Made by a program: the position numbers and the translations under genes. A stretch of 64,000 bases of DNA, taken from NCBI GenBank assembly GCA_004794655.1, contig SMMW01000456.1, positions 1 to 64,000 of the forward strand, given 5' to 3'. The notes below the pieces were generated by a model. The model was not told where the DNA came from, ran no database searches, and saw only the letters and a list, made by a program, of their open reading frames with translations. Shown in pieces: positions 22,955 through 36,369 of this stretch. The DNA comes from Marisa cornuarietis (Eukaryota > Mollusca > Gastropoda > Architaenioglossa > Ampullariidae). Each line of letters starts with the position of its first letter. Positions within the stretch are counted from its first letter, which is position 1.

Positions 22955-23797
22955 TATCGAGTGACTAGTCGGGAATGTGCTTCAAAATCTCTGCAAAGCT
23001 TCGACTCAGTCAAAATCCTGGCGTAATGAATAGTTCCAGGATATTTAACCACACAATTATGTTTATGTCACTATCACACACTAGCTGTTTATTTATTGTA
23101 TGATCAAATTTTCTATTTGCAAATTTATTTTCGTGCTCAGATCGTCCCTGTAGTTTTATATGGGTACCATCTATGCACCCAAACTCGTTTAAAAATCCAG
23201 TGAATACGTGAAGTTTGGATTTCTGCTTGTCTGCATCCCTCTGGTTTGGGAATGTTAGCCACCTATTTAGTCGATTGCTAATAGTATTAGAACCACGTAG
23301 AATTGTTCAAGAAACTGTCGACTTATGTGTGTTGATAATATATCGCGTATACATCACCACAACTATTTGAAATCATCCCGATGCGTAGGATCGAAACCTT
23401 TTGAAAACAATTCAAAGTCATCGAGGGTTGGTCATGTCTCCGAGGGCTCGATTTTGACATAAATTTTCTTTTGTAGTTCACGATAACGACAAACAAGTTT
23501 AAAAGCCATTTTGACAAGGGAAATAACTTTCCCCTATAAAAAAAGATTTCACATTGTCGTCCTATGTTTCGTCTCCAAAACTTATAAACGAAAACTGAGT
23601 TGCTATAGACCCTCAAAAGTTAGTGACTAGCTAGTCTGTTGTTACACCTACTCCCTGGTTGGACTAAAGCTACGCCCGAGCTGCAGACTAAAAGTTGTTT
23701 TTGTCGGTAGCAGTGCAACTGTCGTACAATTAGTCGGGTACTGTACCCTTGCTACGTCCTGACTAAGGCTTTACGTCCGAGCAGTGCACCCGGTACA

Positions 23798-23975
23798 CCA
23801 GTCGACATTAGCAGATACTAGTAGACACTAGTAGACACCAGTCGACACTAGCAGACACTAGTAGACACTAGCAGACACCAGTATATACCAGTAGACACTA
23901 GCAGACACTAGCAGACACCAGTAGACACTAGCAGACACCAGTAGACACTAGCAGACACCAGTAGACACCAGTAGA
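23798..23975. repeat. 12-bp tandem repeat array
   Basis: Alternating GTAGACACTAGC and AGACACCAGT-type dodecamers, about 14 units, with degenerate ends. Confidence 0.9.
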
Positions 23976-24342
23976 TGCTCGCAGGACAGGTCAAGATTGA
24001 CTATTACCTATGGCCGGTGTGGGAAGGGACAGACCAGGGAGTCGTTCACTCAAACTATACCTCTACAAAAATAAAAAATTACTAAATAGACTACTAGAGT
24101 GCTACAAATAGTTATTTACTACACTTTGTGCAGTATAAACAAACTGTGTAGCTGTTACACTATGTACACTCAGAGATGACTGTGTAGCGTGTTATTTGCT
24201 ATACACTATACAAGAAACTAGAGTTGTTTGATTCACAATGTACACTATATAAATGACTATGTAGCTTTTAGGAGCTTGTATTTATCTGATACACTATGTC
24301 TACTTACAAATAAGCTATGCAGCTTGTAATTATATGATACAC

Positions 24343-24630
24343 CATGTCCGTTAAATACAGAAAGAAGGTAGAAAAGCTACTTAGCGAGGACTACGCAAGG
24401 AAAGCATGGAGGGGCCTGAACACCATGATGGGTAGAGAACAAAAGACACAAAGAGGAAAGTGTGCTGACCCACTCACGTTTGTTAATGAGCTCAACACTT
24501 TCTACACACGATTTGACTGAGAGACTTCAGCGGTGGGGCCAGAGTCTCAGTGCTCGTGGGAGAGGCAGCAACAGATTCCTGGACATCAAACATCGGAGGG
24601 CCGTCCACGTGGAAAGAGACAGTCGTGTGT
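24343..24630 (+). mobile_element. Rex1/L2-type LINE fragment
   Basis: A frame beginning at the ATG near 24343 reads a basic segment, then ARKAWRGLNTMMG, then CADPLTFVNELNTFYTRFD before a stop. This is the conserved linker between endonuclease and RT in Rex1/L2-like LINEs. A (TG)n tract follows. Confidence 0.6.
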
Positions 24631-24653
24631 AGAGATCAGTGGCGAGTGTGTGT

Positions 24654-24719
<66 letters not shown>
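24654..24719. repeat. (TG)n microsatellite
   Basis: About 33 TG units. Confidence 0.97.
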
Positions 24720-24723
<4 letters not shown>

Positions 24724-25311
24724 GAGGTAGAGACACACGTGATCTGGATTAGGAGTAGTGGTCATACCGGGACACCTAGAGAGCGAGATAATGTTGACAT
24801 TTGCAGCATTGTATCTTTCACGATTAATTTGTTAAAACTCTCGAATATTAATAATTGTTTCGTTACACTAAATTGCCTTGTGTTGTTTTGTTTCCATAGG
24901 CCAGTGAGTTATTTACGATGTGGCTGACCGCTGCTCACTGTCTACTCACTGGACGTTGATGTACCAGGTAAAAAGCGGCCATAGTCACCACAAGCCAAGC
25001 TAATAATAGTGGAGCGGGGGCAGCGCCTAGCGACTTTCCTCATCACCTAAAACTCATCTTGACCTGACACTGACTCTATGCTACTGACACTATGACACTG
25101 ATACTATGGCACTGAGAATATGACACTACTGACACTATGACACTGACACATCCCACTGACACTATATGTGCAGTCACAGGGTGTCACTGCTGATCTACAC
25201 ACATAACAGTTTGTGGGTTTCCTGTCCTTAGAAAAAGAGCAGACTACAGACTACAGACTACACACGCTGTCTCCCACAGACTGTCCTGTACAAGGGAGAC
25301 AACTGTCAACA

Positions 25312-25388
25312 ATGTCTGGTCACCTGTCGTCTACTCCACAACAGGTGAGACGAGGAGTATCATGAGCCACACTCCTTCCCTGCACTAC

Positions 25389-25427
<39 letters not shown>

Positions 25428-28400
25428 AAGGGGGTACATCAGTAATAACATCAACAGATTATAACCAGTCATAAATTATTTTGTTGATATTCTTACTTTT
25501 GCTGTATTAAAACACTTCTTTGCGACAGAGTAGCAATACTAGAAGAAATTCACTTCACCTCAACACAACAAGAACACCTGCTAGCTGAGTTTTCTCAAAC
25601 AGGAACTGAAAACAGTTTCCAAGCCAAACTAATATTATATATATATATATGTGCGCGCGTGTTATGACGTAAGCCAGTATTTGGCGTTAAACTTTTGAGC
25701 CAGAGGAGAATTATGTACTGTTAATATAGTTCTCTTTACAAGGGATCATCATCATCATGTCTGGTGCACACATTTAATGTCATATCCTGTGTGTTCTCAT
25801 CTCAGTGATGTATCTTCTGTTCAGTCCCACGGTTTTCTCCCCTAACTGTCATAACTATCACAGGGAAAGGGAAGTGAAGGAGGAAGTGAAGGAGGAAGTG
25901 GAAGACAAAATTCTACAGGCGGTGACGATGTCAAAGTTTACCTACACGCCGTGACTGATGAACAGGCTGCGCTACTTACAGATACAGGTAGGTTGCATTT
26001 TCTAATAAAATCTTTTTTCTTTTTTTTCTTTTTTACAAACAATAGATAAAAGTAGAAAAGAAAGCAGAAAAGCGTAAAGTAGTAAAACAGAATTCAGATG
26101 TAAACATCATAATCACCCATTACAGATCTTTGAAATAATAACGACCAATTCAAAATCAATTACCTGATATATTTTAGGTAAGTGTTTATGCGCCTTGACA
26201 AGCCCCATTAAAACACTTTCCTTTTTAGTGAACACACGGCCCATGGAAGAGGTGAAGGAGGAGACAGGCGCTGACGTAGAGTTTGACCCAAACCCCTCAC
26301 CTGTACCAGGTATGAAGATTCTCAACATCCGTGATGCTTCTTCTCAGATGGAGGCAGCAGTCGGACCCAGCGGACAGAAGACTGGTTCACAGGTTTGTTT
26401 GCTGACAAATAACAACATATTACAACATATTACAACAGGGTGTAACAGACTATCACGCAGGAGGTTAAAAAAATACCTCACTGGATGACAGAATTATACA
26501 ACGGTGTCTCTCCAGTAATCAACAGCGGTAGCTAACAGAAGTAATACTGTAAGAGAAATAATCTAAAAGTCACCAAATGGCTTAGAGATAATAGTCAGTT
26601 ATTATTTAATTTACCAAAATGTTGTTGACACAGGGGAGATTATCAGACCAAGCCCAGACATTCTGGCTACAGTGGGTTGAGGCCGCGTTCCCTGATCTCG
26701 ACTCTCGCGCCTACTTCCTGCCTCCTGTCTACATCAACCGCGTGCCGATGACCAGACAGTCGACTGCAGGTCAGGATGTTCTCGTCCTACAGTCAGGACC
26801 TGGACAGGCTGGTCAGTCTAACCAACTGTCGAAGAGTTCATCTTTTTCTGTCAAATCGTCAATTCCTCAACCTACACCTGTTCAAGACAGTGATGTCAGA
26901 GACGATGCAGCCATGCAACGGATTTTTGTCTGTCTTCAGAAACTGTGTGAAGAGAACAGAGATGTCATGGTTGGAATGACTCAGCTTCAGTTCGGAAAGT
27001 ACCTGGGTGAACCTTGTTACATTGCCGCCGCTACCCAGCTACCCCGACCTTCCAACCTTCCTCCTTCTCTACCACAGAGGTTCAAACAGGGAGACTTTGA
27101 TGTTCTTCTAATTCACCGACAGTACGGACTGGTAGTCTGTGAGGTGAAGGCATTTGGTGACAATATAAAAACTCTAAACATGTCACAGCAGGATGTAGAC
27201 ATAAACATAAAAAAGAAACTGAAAGACGCAGTATCACAGCTGGACAAGGCGGATGCCATGTTGTCTCACCTGGTGTCCGACATCTCACCCGGTCTGCGCA
27301 TCACTAAGACCATCGCTTTCCCAAACCTGACGGGTCATCAACTTCAACAGGCCATTTTCGACGACAAGCTCCTCATTAAGGTTTCAGTTTCCTTCTTTTA
27401 CCTTCTACCTCCTTAGCAAGTTAGGTCACAAAATACCTTTTTCAACAGACATGTTTAGCGTTTTGTATTTGTAACACAAGTAGAGGAGACGATACGCTAT
27501 GTTCGGTTCTGATATTGTGTTTTATATGTTGGCTCACAGACGTTAGACCAGCGGTTACAGGTACATAGCCTCGCTTTAATGCACATTATGTTCCCCGCGT
27601 CATCTCTGCACGGTTTGTGGCACATAAATGATTTGTTTACATGAAGTCATTGGAAGAAGACCTTTCTTCTGTCTCTTTTAACAAAACTATTGTCATGCTG
27701 TTACCAGACTAAATTACTGACTGTTATATAAATTGTACCTAATGTCTGAATGCTGTGGAGTTGTACTCGACTTTACTTCTGTCATCTTATATTTACTAAT
27801 TTTACATTTCATGATGTGGACCATGTGGTTTCTTTACAGGCCCTGTGTCGATGTCTGGGAACAAGAGACGCCGCCGACATCGCTGGTGTGTGTCTGTGCT
27901 CTGATCAGTTGTCTGACCCCAAGACCCCGTGTGACGTCAGTAGTCACGTGCTGAGGGAACTCGGACACTGGTGGCAGCGACGTGTGACTGGGGCTGGACC
28001 TGACAGTCACATGACACCTGAGGTGTACAAGGACCTGGTAGCCAGGTAAATATTAAATTAATGTGTAGTCATAACAATGTGAACACCTGATCCCTGTCCT
28101 GTGCAACAAGGTCGCTAGGTAGATGATCGACGATGATAAGGTCACTGCCAACCTCAGTGCTGTCGTTATAGATATCGTCAGTTTAGTAGAGAAGATCTCA
28201 TGTAAACAATGAGGGAAACTAGTGGTGAGCGGGAGTAGACTGGTACTGCACTGGTTAGCTGCTCACCTGTCACTAGTCTTGTACTGGTCACACGCTGGCT
28301 CGTCACTGGACTGAACACTGGTCCTGAGATCTCATCTCGTCTCAAGGTTCACTTACACTGCCACTCAATCACCTGCTACATTATTGCCATGGTTACCATA

Positions 28401-28489
28401 AAGAGGGGCATTATCTTGATGACTTGGTCACTTTGACGATAAGCCCCGTTCAAACACAAACGCATGGAAGTTAAGACTTATATTAATGT

Positions 28490-28540
<51 letters not shown>

Positions 28541-29846
28541 CACAGCATTTAAAACACACAACGGAACACACCTCAGAAAAACGAAAACACCATACACACA
28601 AGTCATACACCACACGACACGACATCACACACAGAACATCACATGCAACACAACACACACATAACACTGCACGCACAACACACACACTACACAACTAACA
28701 AACCGCATGGATTGCACAACGTAACAGACCACACACAAAACAGCATACACCACATATACCTTGACCTCGGGCTGCTAGAAGCCTGTAGTGTCTATCTCTC
28801 GCACGATTGTCCCCACTTTTCAAAAAATCATAAAAAATAACTAAAAGAGGTAGAATAACAATTTAAATTGATAATGATAGATCGAAATGTGTATAAAAGA
28901 AACATTTGTTCCTTGGGTTTGCATAAAAACACACTTTAATGTTATTCCCCACAGAAAATGCCATGATAATGCACTATCAGAAAAGATTTTAGCCATGTTC
29001 CAAGAGCAAAAAAAAAAAAAAAACTAAAATAAGGGAAGAAACTACTACAACCATTGGGAAATTGTCCACCATGATAACTTTCCTTGAAATAACAGGAAGT
29101 CAAGAGGTTGCGTAGCCGAACAAAGGAGAAAAAGACTGCCATTTTGGACCAGGTTGTTGTTACTCACTTTCACATGGATTTTTACTTCAACAACCGCAAA
29201 GGATACGAAAATAGTGAGTAATCTTAACTTTCTAATGATTATTCTAATAAATGATATGTTTTTTTGGTACTTTATGTCTGTATATATTGTGTAAATAATT
29301 TTTTTGTTAATTTCCGACCGGCGCACTTCATATGTTCTAAAGCGCGTACAGTCGTAATCTTTCATTTGATTTTAATACTCGAAGACAAAACCTATGTATC
29401 TTAAAATTTACACCAAGTGAATGTTTTAAAAATGCTCTTTAAAACGGTGTATTACTGATGGTTGTCTTTATTGTAGGTTAATAAATATAAATTTTCATAG
29501 CTGCCGGTCGAACTTTCTACCCCGGGTATTTGGTAGCCATTTTCTAAGCAGAAAGACAGGTACCGTGGGAAAACGTAAAAAAATATCTGTCAAACGTGCA
29601 AGCTTCGTCATGAAAAGAAGATCAATCGATAGAAAAATGAATGAACTATCGTCTGCATTAAGTTTTTATCCGAAACAACGCACTTTATGCGTGCATAAAA
29701 TTAACAAAAAGTGACTGCAAGGCCTTACCACCACGGGTCAGCGTGTGGCCGGCTTGACTGCAAGTCCTTGCAGTCGCGGTGTCATTCCACTTTTCATACA
29801 CACTTTCAACAACACAGGACACACATTCAGCTAGACACGATAATAA

Positions 29847-29899
<53 letters not shown>

Positions 29900-30435
29900 C
29901 ACATGAAACGATACGACAAACTTAACACACGACGCACTGACAGACACACAACATATCTATCCATGTGCTCCCCACAAAGCCAGCTACCAGGCAAGGGATG
30001 ACTGACTGACTGACTGACTAACGATGGTCCTTAAACTCACCTGCAGGTAAAATGTGTGCGACATCCTCTACTACCTTCGACATCTTATCTCCTGAGCCTG
30101 ACATCAATACAGTCTCTGAGTTCATCTTTGAGTTTTGCAAGATCAGTCACATCCGACCCTTTCTGTCAGCTTCTGTCACCAAAAAGCTCATGTCTGTCTT
30201 TGTGTTGTTCGGTTGATTTACTGCAAGTATCTCCTCCTTCATCTCCATCACTAGCTTTTTAACGAACTTCAAAGTGGTCAGACATCATACCAAGCTACAT
30301 TAAAATTTGGACAAAAAATTACAGTTATTAAAATCAGTAATCAAACACAATCACATCCCTCTTTCTTTCTTAGACTCATCTTCATCATTTCTACTAGTGG
30401 AGCCTCTCAGTGTCGCCCTCACAACAAAGATAACA

Positions 30436-30499
<64 letters not shown>

Positions 30500-33400
30500 T
30501 CTCTCACGCAAGTAAATGACACTCACTTTAACAGCAAACACTTTGAGTGGCAAAAGTCAAACTGTCATCAATGTTGAGAAGGAAAAGTGGAGGGTAACAT
30601 GAAGTAAACAGACAGAATGACAATCAAACATAACAGTTACAATAAATGAGAACTCTCCCGTGTCTCACCTGGGTGTCAATGTACTGATGGTCTTCTCTCT
30701 CACCTGACAGTCTGACAGTCGCCCTTCGTATTCACAAGACACGCGTGTCATGACAATGACACAAGTCACTTCAGTCCAGCTTATAACGGATACTCCTATT
30801 ACTGCTGATCATATGTCACATCATGTACAATATTCTTTCTCTCTACTTTCTCTCCACCTCACATCTCAATAAACAAAGACAGTCAGTCTTTAAGATGTTG
30901 AGGACAGAGACTTGAGGTCAGTTAGTCTTTGTGTCACTCAACTGTCGTCTGCTTCACTTATACATATTATTATTGTTTATGTAGAACAGGTGAAGTATAT
31001 ATTATTATTGTTTATGTAGAACAGGTGAAGTATATATTATTACTGTTTGTGTATAACATGTGAAGTATATATTATTATTGTGTGTGTGACTAGATTCTGT
31101 GGTCCGGCGACAACAGTGAGTGTGCCATGTACAAGTCCTCCACGTGTGAGTGTCAAGACCCTGGGTCAGGCCGTGTGGTGTACAGGAGAGTGCTATACTG
31201 CTGTAATAACACTCTTCCCGGAGCAACTTCACCTGCTCAACACGGCGCCTCCCACACTCTTTGTCACCGGACCGCCCGGCACAGGTAAAACCGTGGTGCT
31301 GCTGATGGCGGGTATAAAATGGCTGCGATGTGGTCACCACGTCTACATTGTAAGCACTTGGGATGGGAGTCGCGCAGCGTGCATCATGTTGTACCACCTG
31401 TTGCTGCAGACAGTAAACACACAACAGTCAGCAGGTGTATCACCCGGTCAGCTTCACCTCCTGCTGTATCATCTTGATGACGATAAAGACGAGGAGAAGG
31501 CCGTCAACGACTTGTCACAGGCGGCGGGCGGAGGGTCGTTGTACGTCATCGCTGATGAAGTGGTGTGGTGAGTAGTACAGCGTGTGATGTGATGATAGAC
31601 ACACAGGAAGATGACGCTCGCTTGTATCTCATAATCACCACCAGGTGTGTAACAGGTGATAATTCCTCAATGGTTGTCACACCTGACGGAGGTGTTGTAA
31701 TGCAGGTAAAAGTAGATTTGTAGTTACATCGGCTGTTAAACAGATTGTGTAGCAACACTTGTCATTATTATGACGTCATTTACATAGCATGTGTACAGAC
31801 GTCATTAATTGATGACGTCACACAATACACACAAACATAAACACACATATTAGTGACAGTACACAGTGTAACACGTGTATCTCAGTCTCTGTAACACTCA
31901 TGTCTGAGACAGGTATCACTTCCCGACTGTGTGTGTCACTCAGGTGACTGGTCAGGTGACTGTGTCACGTGCGGTCGTGAGGTGGTCAGCTTCCTACACA
32001 GTCTCCGTGTTGGTGTTACGGGTAGGTGTGGGTATTGTAAAGTGTAACGTGTGTTGACAGGTGAACAGTTAACGGTGTGATAATAACATGTAGATGAAAA
32101 ACTGTCTTGTAAAGAAAAAAGTGTGTTAGTCACGTGTGTTAGTCACGTGTGTCTGTCATGTCATGTTTGTAGCACTATAGGAGTGTACTAAGTTATTTCT
32201 TTATTTGTGTAAAGGGTAGTTCGGTCGAATGACTCCGAGGACTATTTCTACCCGCCACACGTTATAAGTAACATTGAACTGCCTGCTAGTGTCTACTGTT
32301 GTCTACCTCCCCTGTCACATGACCCACTTGAGACTTGTGGGGGTCATGACCTGACAGTGCGATATGGAGGTTTATACGCACTTCAGCTCATTACACGCAT
32401 ACAGACGCGCACGTATATCCATCTCAACACACGACCGCAAACACACATATATATATATATAAGGTCAGGAAGTTTGCAGACACGAAGAAAATTTGAGATT
32501 CCCGGGGAAAGCAAGCCCACGTTCCCCTATTGTACCGGCATGTGCGGCAAGTTGAGCTCTTGGTGTCAGTGAAAGATGTGACTAGTGAGAGACATCGAGG
32601 TCCACACAGAAGTTTGTGTCATCCACGAGCCAAGTGACAGACCCGCTCATCGAACAAAAAGGAACAACAATAACTTTTAAGTTCGGGGAGGGGGGACACT
32701 TGTATGGAGAATGCAGTAACCCTGCTAATGGGGCGCTGGTGATGCAGAGGATGGTGACTGTTACTGTCAAAGTGAAAAGTGTGGTAGCGGACCTGTTTAC
32801 CATCCAGAGTGAGTTCACACTTTCCAGTGTTTTACACGATTTATACTGTGACACACGAGGAGCTGGCAGGAGTTATTGTAATTTCAATTTCATGGAAGAA
32901 GGTAGAACAGTCTCCCTGAACTGTCGAGTAAATTTCCTTTTGGTGCAGACGTTGATCCAACATGCAAAGATAAGTTAACGAAGAAGTTGCTGACATTTTT
33001 ACAATGTTTTCAATGAAAAAAAGTTTGACCTGAACATGACAGAGGTCGAGGAAGACATAGAAACATCTCCAGGTCCATGACTACTTTCTAGGAGTCCCGT
33101 TACTATTACTACCTGAACTACTACACACAACACACTACACTCGTCTTACACACACTCGCCTGGCAATAAACATCTTTCTCACCCGTACTTGTTGTGGGGT
33201 CTGAGGTCAGGCGAGACGACTTCTATCTGAACAAACTGTCATGGCTAGTACTGAGTGTATTCTTTATAAACAAACAGAATATAAAGGAGAGAAGGATGAA
33301 CAGCGCAAATGACAAACACAAAAGACAACTCAATGTTAATACTTTATTGCTCTTTCTTTATTTCTCTCTGTATCTCTGTATCTTTCTTTACTCATAAGCG

Positions 33401-36044
33401 GGGATATCAATATTCAATATTTTCAGTTCATTCCCATGGTGACCGCCAATTGAGAACAAAGCCGGGCGGGGAGAAGGGTTTGATAATACTTATATTTCTA
33501 TATATGAGTGCATTCCAATACCTGACCGAAGTTTTTAGTGCGATGTACATGTATACTATACACTATAATATTATTTTAATTATTTTATTTTTTTTAGGTG
33601 TTTCGTAGACTTTATTTTCTCATACCATGAATCTGGAAAATAACAGTCTACGTCCATCTAATCCATTCGGTGTTGTTTCTACTAGACCATTTTCTTAGCA
33701 CTGTCTTCAGTTTCATGGCAGCTGCTCATCGTGCACCCCTGGGAAGTAATCTGCAAATGTACAATAACATCCGAGGTTGGAATCAAGAGGACAGAACTTA
33801 CATACACACTGCTGTTAGTTTAGCTCTGGTGTGATTTGCTTCGTTTAGGACAACCGAAAGAAAATGAGTAAAAAAGGAAAAAAAAGAGCAGCAGCAACAA
33901 CAAAATTTAGTTTGTAACTGTAAGTGGTTCAACATAAAATGTGTCCCTGGACAACACGTGGTCCACTGGATGTTTATAGAGTATACGACATACAGACAGT
34001 CGCTCAGAAGGTTGACAGCAGCAGTTAGCACTACTAGAGATGGTATATACTGCGATTGTCCTCATGGTGAGGCTTGCTTACACTTGTCGTGGATGTTTGT
34101 AAGTGTGTAATATATCATCTAACAAGAGCCTTAGTCTCGGAGGGTCGCCATCGCAATGTTCAATACACCAGTAAACATGACCACTGACCCCTGCTGTCTT
34201 GTCAGTGAGGTGAGGGCGCCATGTCTTACTGATGTTCACTTTACTACCTTGCGACAGTTTTTTCATCCCAGCTTTTAGCAACCTGCCACCTCTCGTTAAT
34301 GTTTCTAACATCATTAGTTCTCACTAATTTATTAATTGCCACCCTACGGTCGTGAACATTCTCTAGAATGATGGCACCTGACACACTCACACTTGTATAC
34401 ATCCTCTCGCAGCTCACTGTCACGTGCCGTTGGTGCACACATCACCCTCTGTGGTGATGTGCTGAAGATTTATGACCTTGTGGGTCGATACTCCCAGAGG
34501 AGTATCAGAGGAGATGACTGTTCTGTGACAGACTGACGCCTCTCTCATGATTGGTCAAGTATACTACACACTCGCTTCCCACCATTCTGCTACCTGGCTA
34601 CATCCAATCGATGCTTCGCTAGCATATGACGGACAGATGGTCACTTTTTCCCACTGCACCCTCCTTTCTTACCCCCCCCCCCCTTACCAACACTAGCGCC
34701 ATCTACGACAGTGGCGTCATCCCGTGTGGCTTCTTATTGACTCCCAGCCTTTTATCCTGCAGGGGACTCAACAAGCACATTTTTGAACAAAGATGTGAAC
34801 GCAACCGTTGACAAGCTGACAGTTACAATATTTGTGATGGAAGGAAGTAAAATATCAAGACACTCAAGAAGGCTTGTGGGCATTGGATCTAACTCGCAAG
34901 TTGTTGGTTTAGCTTTTAGAATAACCGCTTTCACATCGGTCTTAGACACTGGTAGAAACTTGATCACAGAGCATCTTGGGAGGACATCACAGGAGATGCT
35001 GTCAAGCGCCGACACCGAGTCTAAAGATGGTGGACTGTCTGATATCTTTCTGGTGGAATAATCGCTAAACACTTGCGGCAGCATTGAAACAGGGTAGACA
35101 GTGGGCACTGGTGTTTTTAGAAATCCAGTCATTTGATTGCAAATGGCAAATAGTTTCATATGTGTGTGTGTGTGTGTGCGTGTGTTGTGTTAAATTGTAC
35201 CGAGCTGCCACCCAATTGCCGTCTGGGACATATAAAGTATTATCTTATCTTAAATGCATCAATGGATAAGGTTTGGAAGAGGAGACTTGTACAGTGGTTG
35301 TGAATGTTCACAGTACAAAGCACGATGTCAACCGCTGATGAGCGATCAGAAATATTAAGCGTCATGTGATGATGTCACTGTTTATATCCATGTGTCTGTC
35401 AGTGTGTACGTATTGATCAGGGACAGACGTGTTGTTACATGTCACCATGTGATGATGTCACTTTTTATATCCATGTGTCTGTCAGTGTGTACGTATTGAT
35501 CAGGGACAAACGTGTTGTTACATGTCACCATGTAATGATGTCACTGTTTATATCCATGTGTCTGTCAGTGTGTACGCTGTGTCTCTGACATGTGACTTAC
35601 ACAAGAAACTCACTTTGAATGTTAACAGAGAATGTCACGGCAACAGCCACAACCGTCACCTCCACCAACGGCGACACAACATCACCCTGCCTGCAGTGGA
35701 GAGACGTGTTGGTGTTGGGCTGGGATTACGATAGTAACAACTCAGATAATGTGAAGGGGCTTAAAGAAGCGGGTATTCCAGTGCGGGTTTGGAACTTGAG
35801 GGACATTAGTGATGACTCGGGTATGATGGTGGCGTTTAAAGAAGCGGGTATCCCAGTGCGGGTGATGAAGGATGATGACATTGAGGACGTGGCCACGGCC
35901 CGCAGTGACGTGGTGTGGGTGGCTGATGGACAACGTGTTTATGGTCTGGAGAGAAAAGTCGTCGTCTGTCTGGATGATGATTATGGTGCCCGACTTCACT
36001 TCATGTCCCGCTGTACGTCACAACTTGTGATTGTCTCCCGCTGA
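25312..36044 (+). CDS. PD-(D/E)XK (NERD-like) nuclease fused to SF1-type helicase ATPase, ten exons
   Basis: Exons: 25312-25344, 25864-25987, 26229-26392, 26634-27380, 27840-28045, 31094-31567, 31645-31705, 31913-32021, 32220-32369, 35629-36044. All introns are GT/AG and all phases agree, giving 2,484 nt and 827 residues plus stop. Residues 1-107 are a Gly/Ser- and acid-rich leader. Residues 108-356 hold a restriction-endonuclease-like domain with D261/D263 and the E277-V-K279 motif. A P-loop domain follows, with Walker A GPPGTGKT (484-491) and Walker B ending D579-E580. Exon 8 has a C-x-C...C-x2-C cluster that may bind zinc. The last exon reads like an SF1 C-terminal half: RDVLVLG, GLERKVVV (motif V-like) and SRCTSQLVIVS (motif VI-like). 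Helicase or nuclease activity on nucleic acid is expected from the folds. An innate-defence role is my inference. ATTAAA at 36453 could be the poly(A) signal. The weakest calls are the exon 3 and exon 9 boundaries. Confidence 0.85.
25388..25424. repeat. (TG)n microsatellite in intron 1 of the nuclease-helicase gene
   Basis: About 18 TG units shortly after the first donor. Confidence 0.95.
28046..31093 (+). other. Intron 5 of the nuclease-helicase gene
   Basis: A 3-kb intron holding (AC)n tracts at about 28494-28539, 29849-29902 and 30438-30496, an A-run near 29008, and (GACT)n near 30000. No exon in matching phase was seen. A degraded minus-strand frame near 30,060-30,260 is not convincing. 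Confidence 0.6.
32589..33060 (+). pseudogene. Cys-containing coding fragment inside intron 9, frame-broken
   Basis: An open frame from 32589 to 32978 reads a beta-rich text with six cysteines (for example GECSNP and RSYCNFNF). It changes frame near 32946, after which the next frame reads DPTCKDKLTKKLLTFLQCFQ and a stop. Read across the shift it resembles one extracellular-type domain of about 150 residues. I do not recognise the family. It could be a small gene on its own or a decayed paralogue, and it has no phase match to the host gene. Confidence 0.3.
34078..34325 (-). mobile_element. DNA-transposase-like remnant
   Basis: The minus-strand frame reads KKLSQGSKVNISKTWRPHL, then GHVYWCIEHCDGDP, then LRLLLDDILHTYKH. 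An upstream frame (34438-34244) contributes NERWQVAK. The order (WHxAK, KKL, HxYWC...C.GD, LxHxxxxH) matches a transposase-like protein family common in fish and cnidarian genomes. At least one frameshift is present. The superfamily is not certain. Confidence 0.4.
34770..35159 (-). mobile_element. L2-like LINE RT N-terminal fragment
   Basis: The minus-strand frame repeats the same protein text as 12067-12444, including LPQVFSDY, the SVSALDSISCD segment and TTCELDPMPTSLLECLD. It is a second, antisense copy of the same L2-like family in intron 9 of the nuclease-helicase gene. Confidence 0.85.
35198..35262 (+). mobile_element. LINE 3' end
   Basis: CAATTGCC, CTGGGA and ATAAAGT followed by (CTTAT)n-like units resemble the L2/Rex1 3' terminus seen again near 51140. 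It is preceded by a (TG)n tract, as at 51 kb. Confidence 0.5.
35360..35600. repeat. 83-bp tandem repeat, about 2.8 units
   Basis: GATGTCACTGTTTATATCC recurs at 83-bp spacing (35371, 35454, 35537) with few changes. It ends just before the last exon of the nuclease-helicase gene. Confidence 0.93.
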
Positions 36045-36090
36045 CGACAAACTGATGGTTATCTGACGTCATCACCTCATGATGTGTTAC

Positions 36091-36368
36091 ACAACAACTA
36101 GTGTCAACATCATGCACACTGGTCTTGTTTACACAACAACTAGTGTCAACATCATACACACTGGTCTTGTTTACACAACAACTAGCGTCAACATCATACA
36201 CACTGGTTTTGTTTACACAACAACTAATGTCAACATCATACACACTGGTCTTGTTTACACAACAACTAGTGTCAACATCATACACACTGGTCTTGTTTAC
36301 ACAACAACTAATATCAACATCAAACACACCAGTCTTGTTTACACATAAACTAGTGTCAACATCATACG
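36091..36368. repeat. 42-bp tandem repeat in the 3' UTR of the nuclease-helicase gene
   Basis: Units start ACAACAACTAGTGTCAACAT at 36091 and every 42 bp thereafter, about 6.5 units. It lies just after the stop codon, so it is probably transcribed. The period keeps spurious frames open on both strands. Confidence 0.95.
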
Positions 36369-36369
36369 T

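Noticed and set aside
26310..26347. Alternative intron splitting exon 3 of the nuclease-helicase gene
   Set aside because: It would be only 38 bp, too short, and reading through keeps the frame and phase to exon 4.
30060..30260. Minus-strand coding fragment in intron 5
   Set aside because: Two frames must be joined over an unexplained shift, with no family match; probably chance.
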